DNA of 5,429 nt from Bacillota bacterium (GTDB taxonomy: Bacteria > Bacillota > Clostridia > Christensenellales > Aristaeellaceae), in contig JAEZHM010000124.1 in NCBI GenBank assembly GCA_023416585.1, positions 1 through 5,429 of the forward strand, read 5' to 3'. Made by a program: the position numbers and the translations under genes. Shown piece by piece: positions 5,338 to 5,429 of the stretch. Below the pieces are notes generated by a model. That model was not told the origin of the DNA, did not search any database, and saw nothing but the letters and a program-made list of their open reading frames with translations. Position 1 is the stretch's first letter. Each line of letters starts with the position of its first letter.

Positions 5338-5429
5338 ATGGGATTTTTCCGTGTGGAGGGTGGAACGCCCTTGGCCGGTTCCATTCGCGTGAACAGTGCC
5401 AAGAACGCCGTGCTGCCCATTTTGGCTGC
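5338..5429 (+). CDS. murA: UDP-GlcNAc 1-carboxyvinyltransferase MurA, 5' part only
   Basis: Only the first 30 codons and two bases of the next are in the window; the reading frame is open to the edge. MurA transfers the enolpyruvyl group of PEP to UDP-GlcNAc, the first committed step of peptidoglycan synthesis, in the cytoplasm. The visible residues include VEGGTPLAGSI (6-16) and NSAKNAVLPILA (19-30). Lys22 and Asn23 fall at exactly the numbers of the conserved substrate-binding pair in E. coli MurA. The usual SGAKNA reads NSAKNA here, so a serine replaces the glycine before AKN. The catalytic Cys/Asp loop lies beyond the window and cannot be checked. The related enzyme AroA (EPSP synthase) is less likely given the AKNAVLPILA wording and the cell-wall context. 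Many Firmicutes carry two MurA paralogues; which one this is cannot be told. Confidence 0.88.
   Translation, partial: MGFFRVEGGTPLAGSIRVNSAKNAVLPILA

Overview
The window is a stretch of a dcw (division and cell wall) cluster. Four complete genes and the start of a fifth lie head to tail on the + strand: murE, mraY, murD, ftsW (spoVE-like) and the first 92 bases of murA. Together they cover much of the cytoplasmic and membrane part of peptidoglycan precursor synthesis plus the polymerase that uses the product. No mobile element, CRISPR array, tRNA, rRNA or phage gene is visible, and no new multi-gene system. This is mostly ordinary core genome, and the less ordinary points are in the gene order, the ftsW leader and some residue substitutions.

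Organism: most likely a Bacillota (Firmicutes) member of the Clostridia type. The grounds are strong GGAGG-type ribosome binding sites before most genes, a TTG start for murD, moderate GC judged by eye, murE directly followed by mraY as in Bacillus, and MurD and FtsW wording (SFDMFTDYEQRG, EQPNLSTA, PYPESDFIFAIVGED) that resembles clostridial proteins from memory. The DNPR motif in MurE predicts meso-diaminopimelate rather than lysine in the peptidoglycan. The genus cannot be told from this window.

Layout: 1-35 is a short leader, perhaps with the last codons of an upstream gene. murE is 36-1496, then a 35-base gap; mraY is 1532-2557, then a 43-base gap; murD is 2601-3962. A 130-base gap (3963-4092) follows, rich in inverted and direct repeats. 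ftsW is 4093-5250, then an 87-base gap with one inverted repeat, then murA from 5338 running off the end. No stem followed by a T-run and no convincing promoter was found in any gap, so all five genes are probably co-transcribed from a promoter upstream of the window.

How they work together: MurA commits UDP-GlcNAc to the pathway. MurD adds D-glutamate to UDP-MurNAc-L-Ala, and MurE then adds meso-DAP. After MurF (not in this window) completes the pentapeptide, MraY moves phospho-MurNAc-pentapeptide onto undecaprenyl phosphate to give lipid I. MurG (not in this window) makes lipid II, which FtsW polymerises at the septum. The absence of murF between murE and mraY, and of murG between ftsW and murA, is the main gene-order feature.
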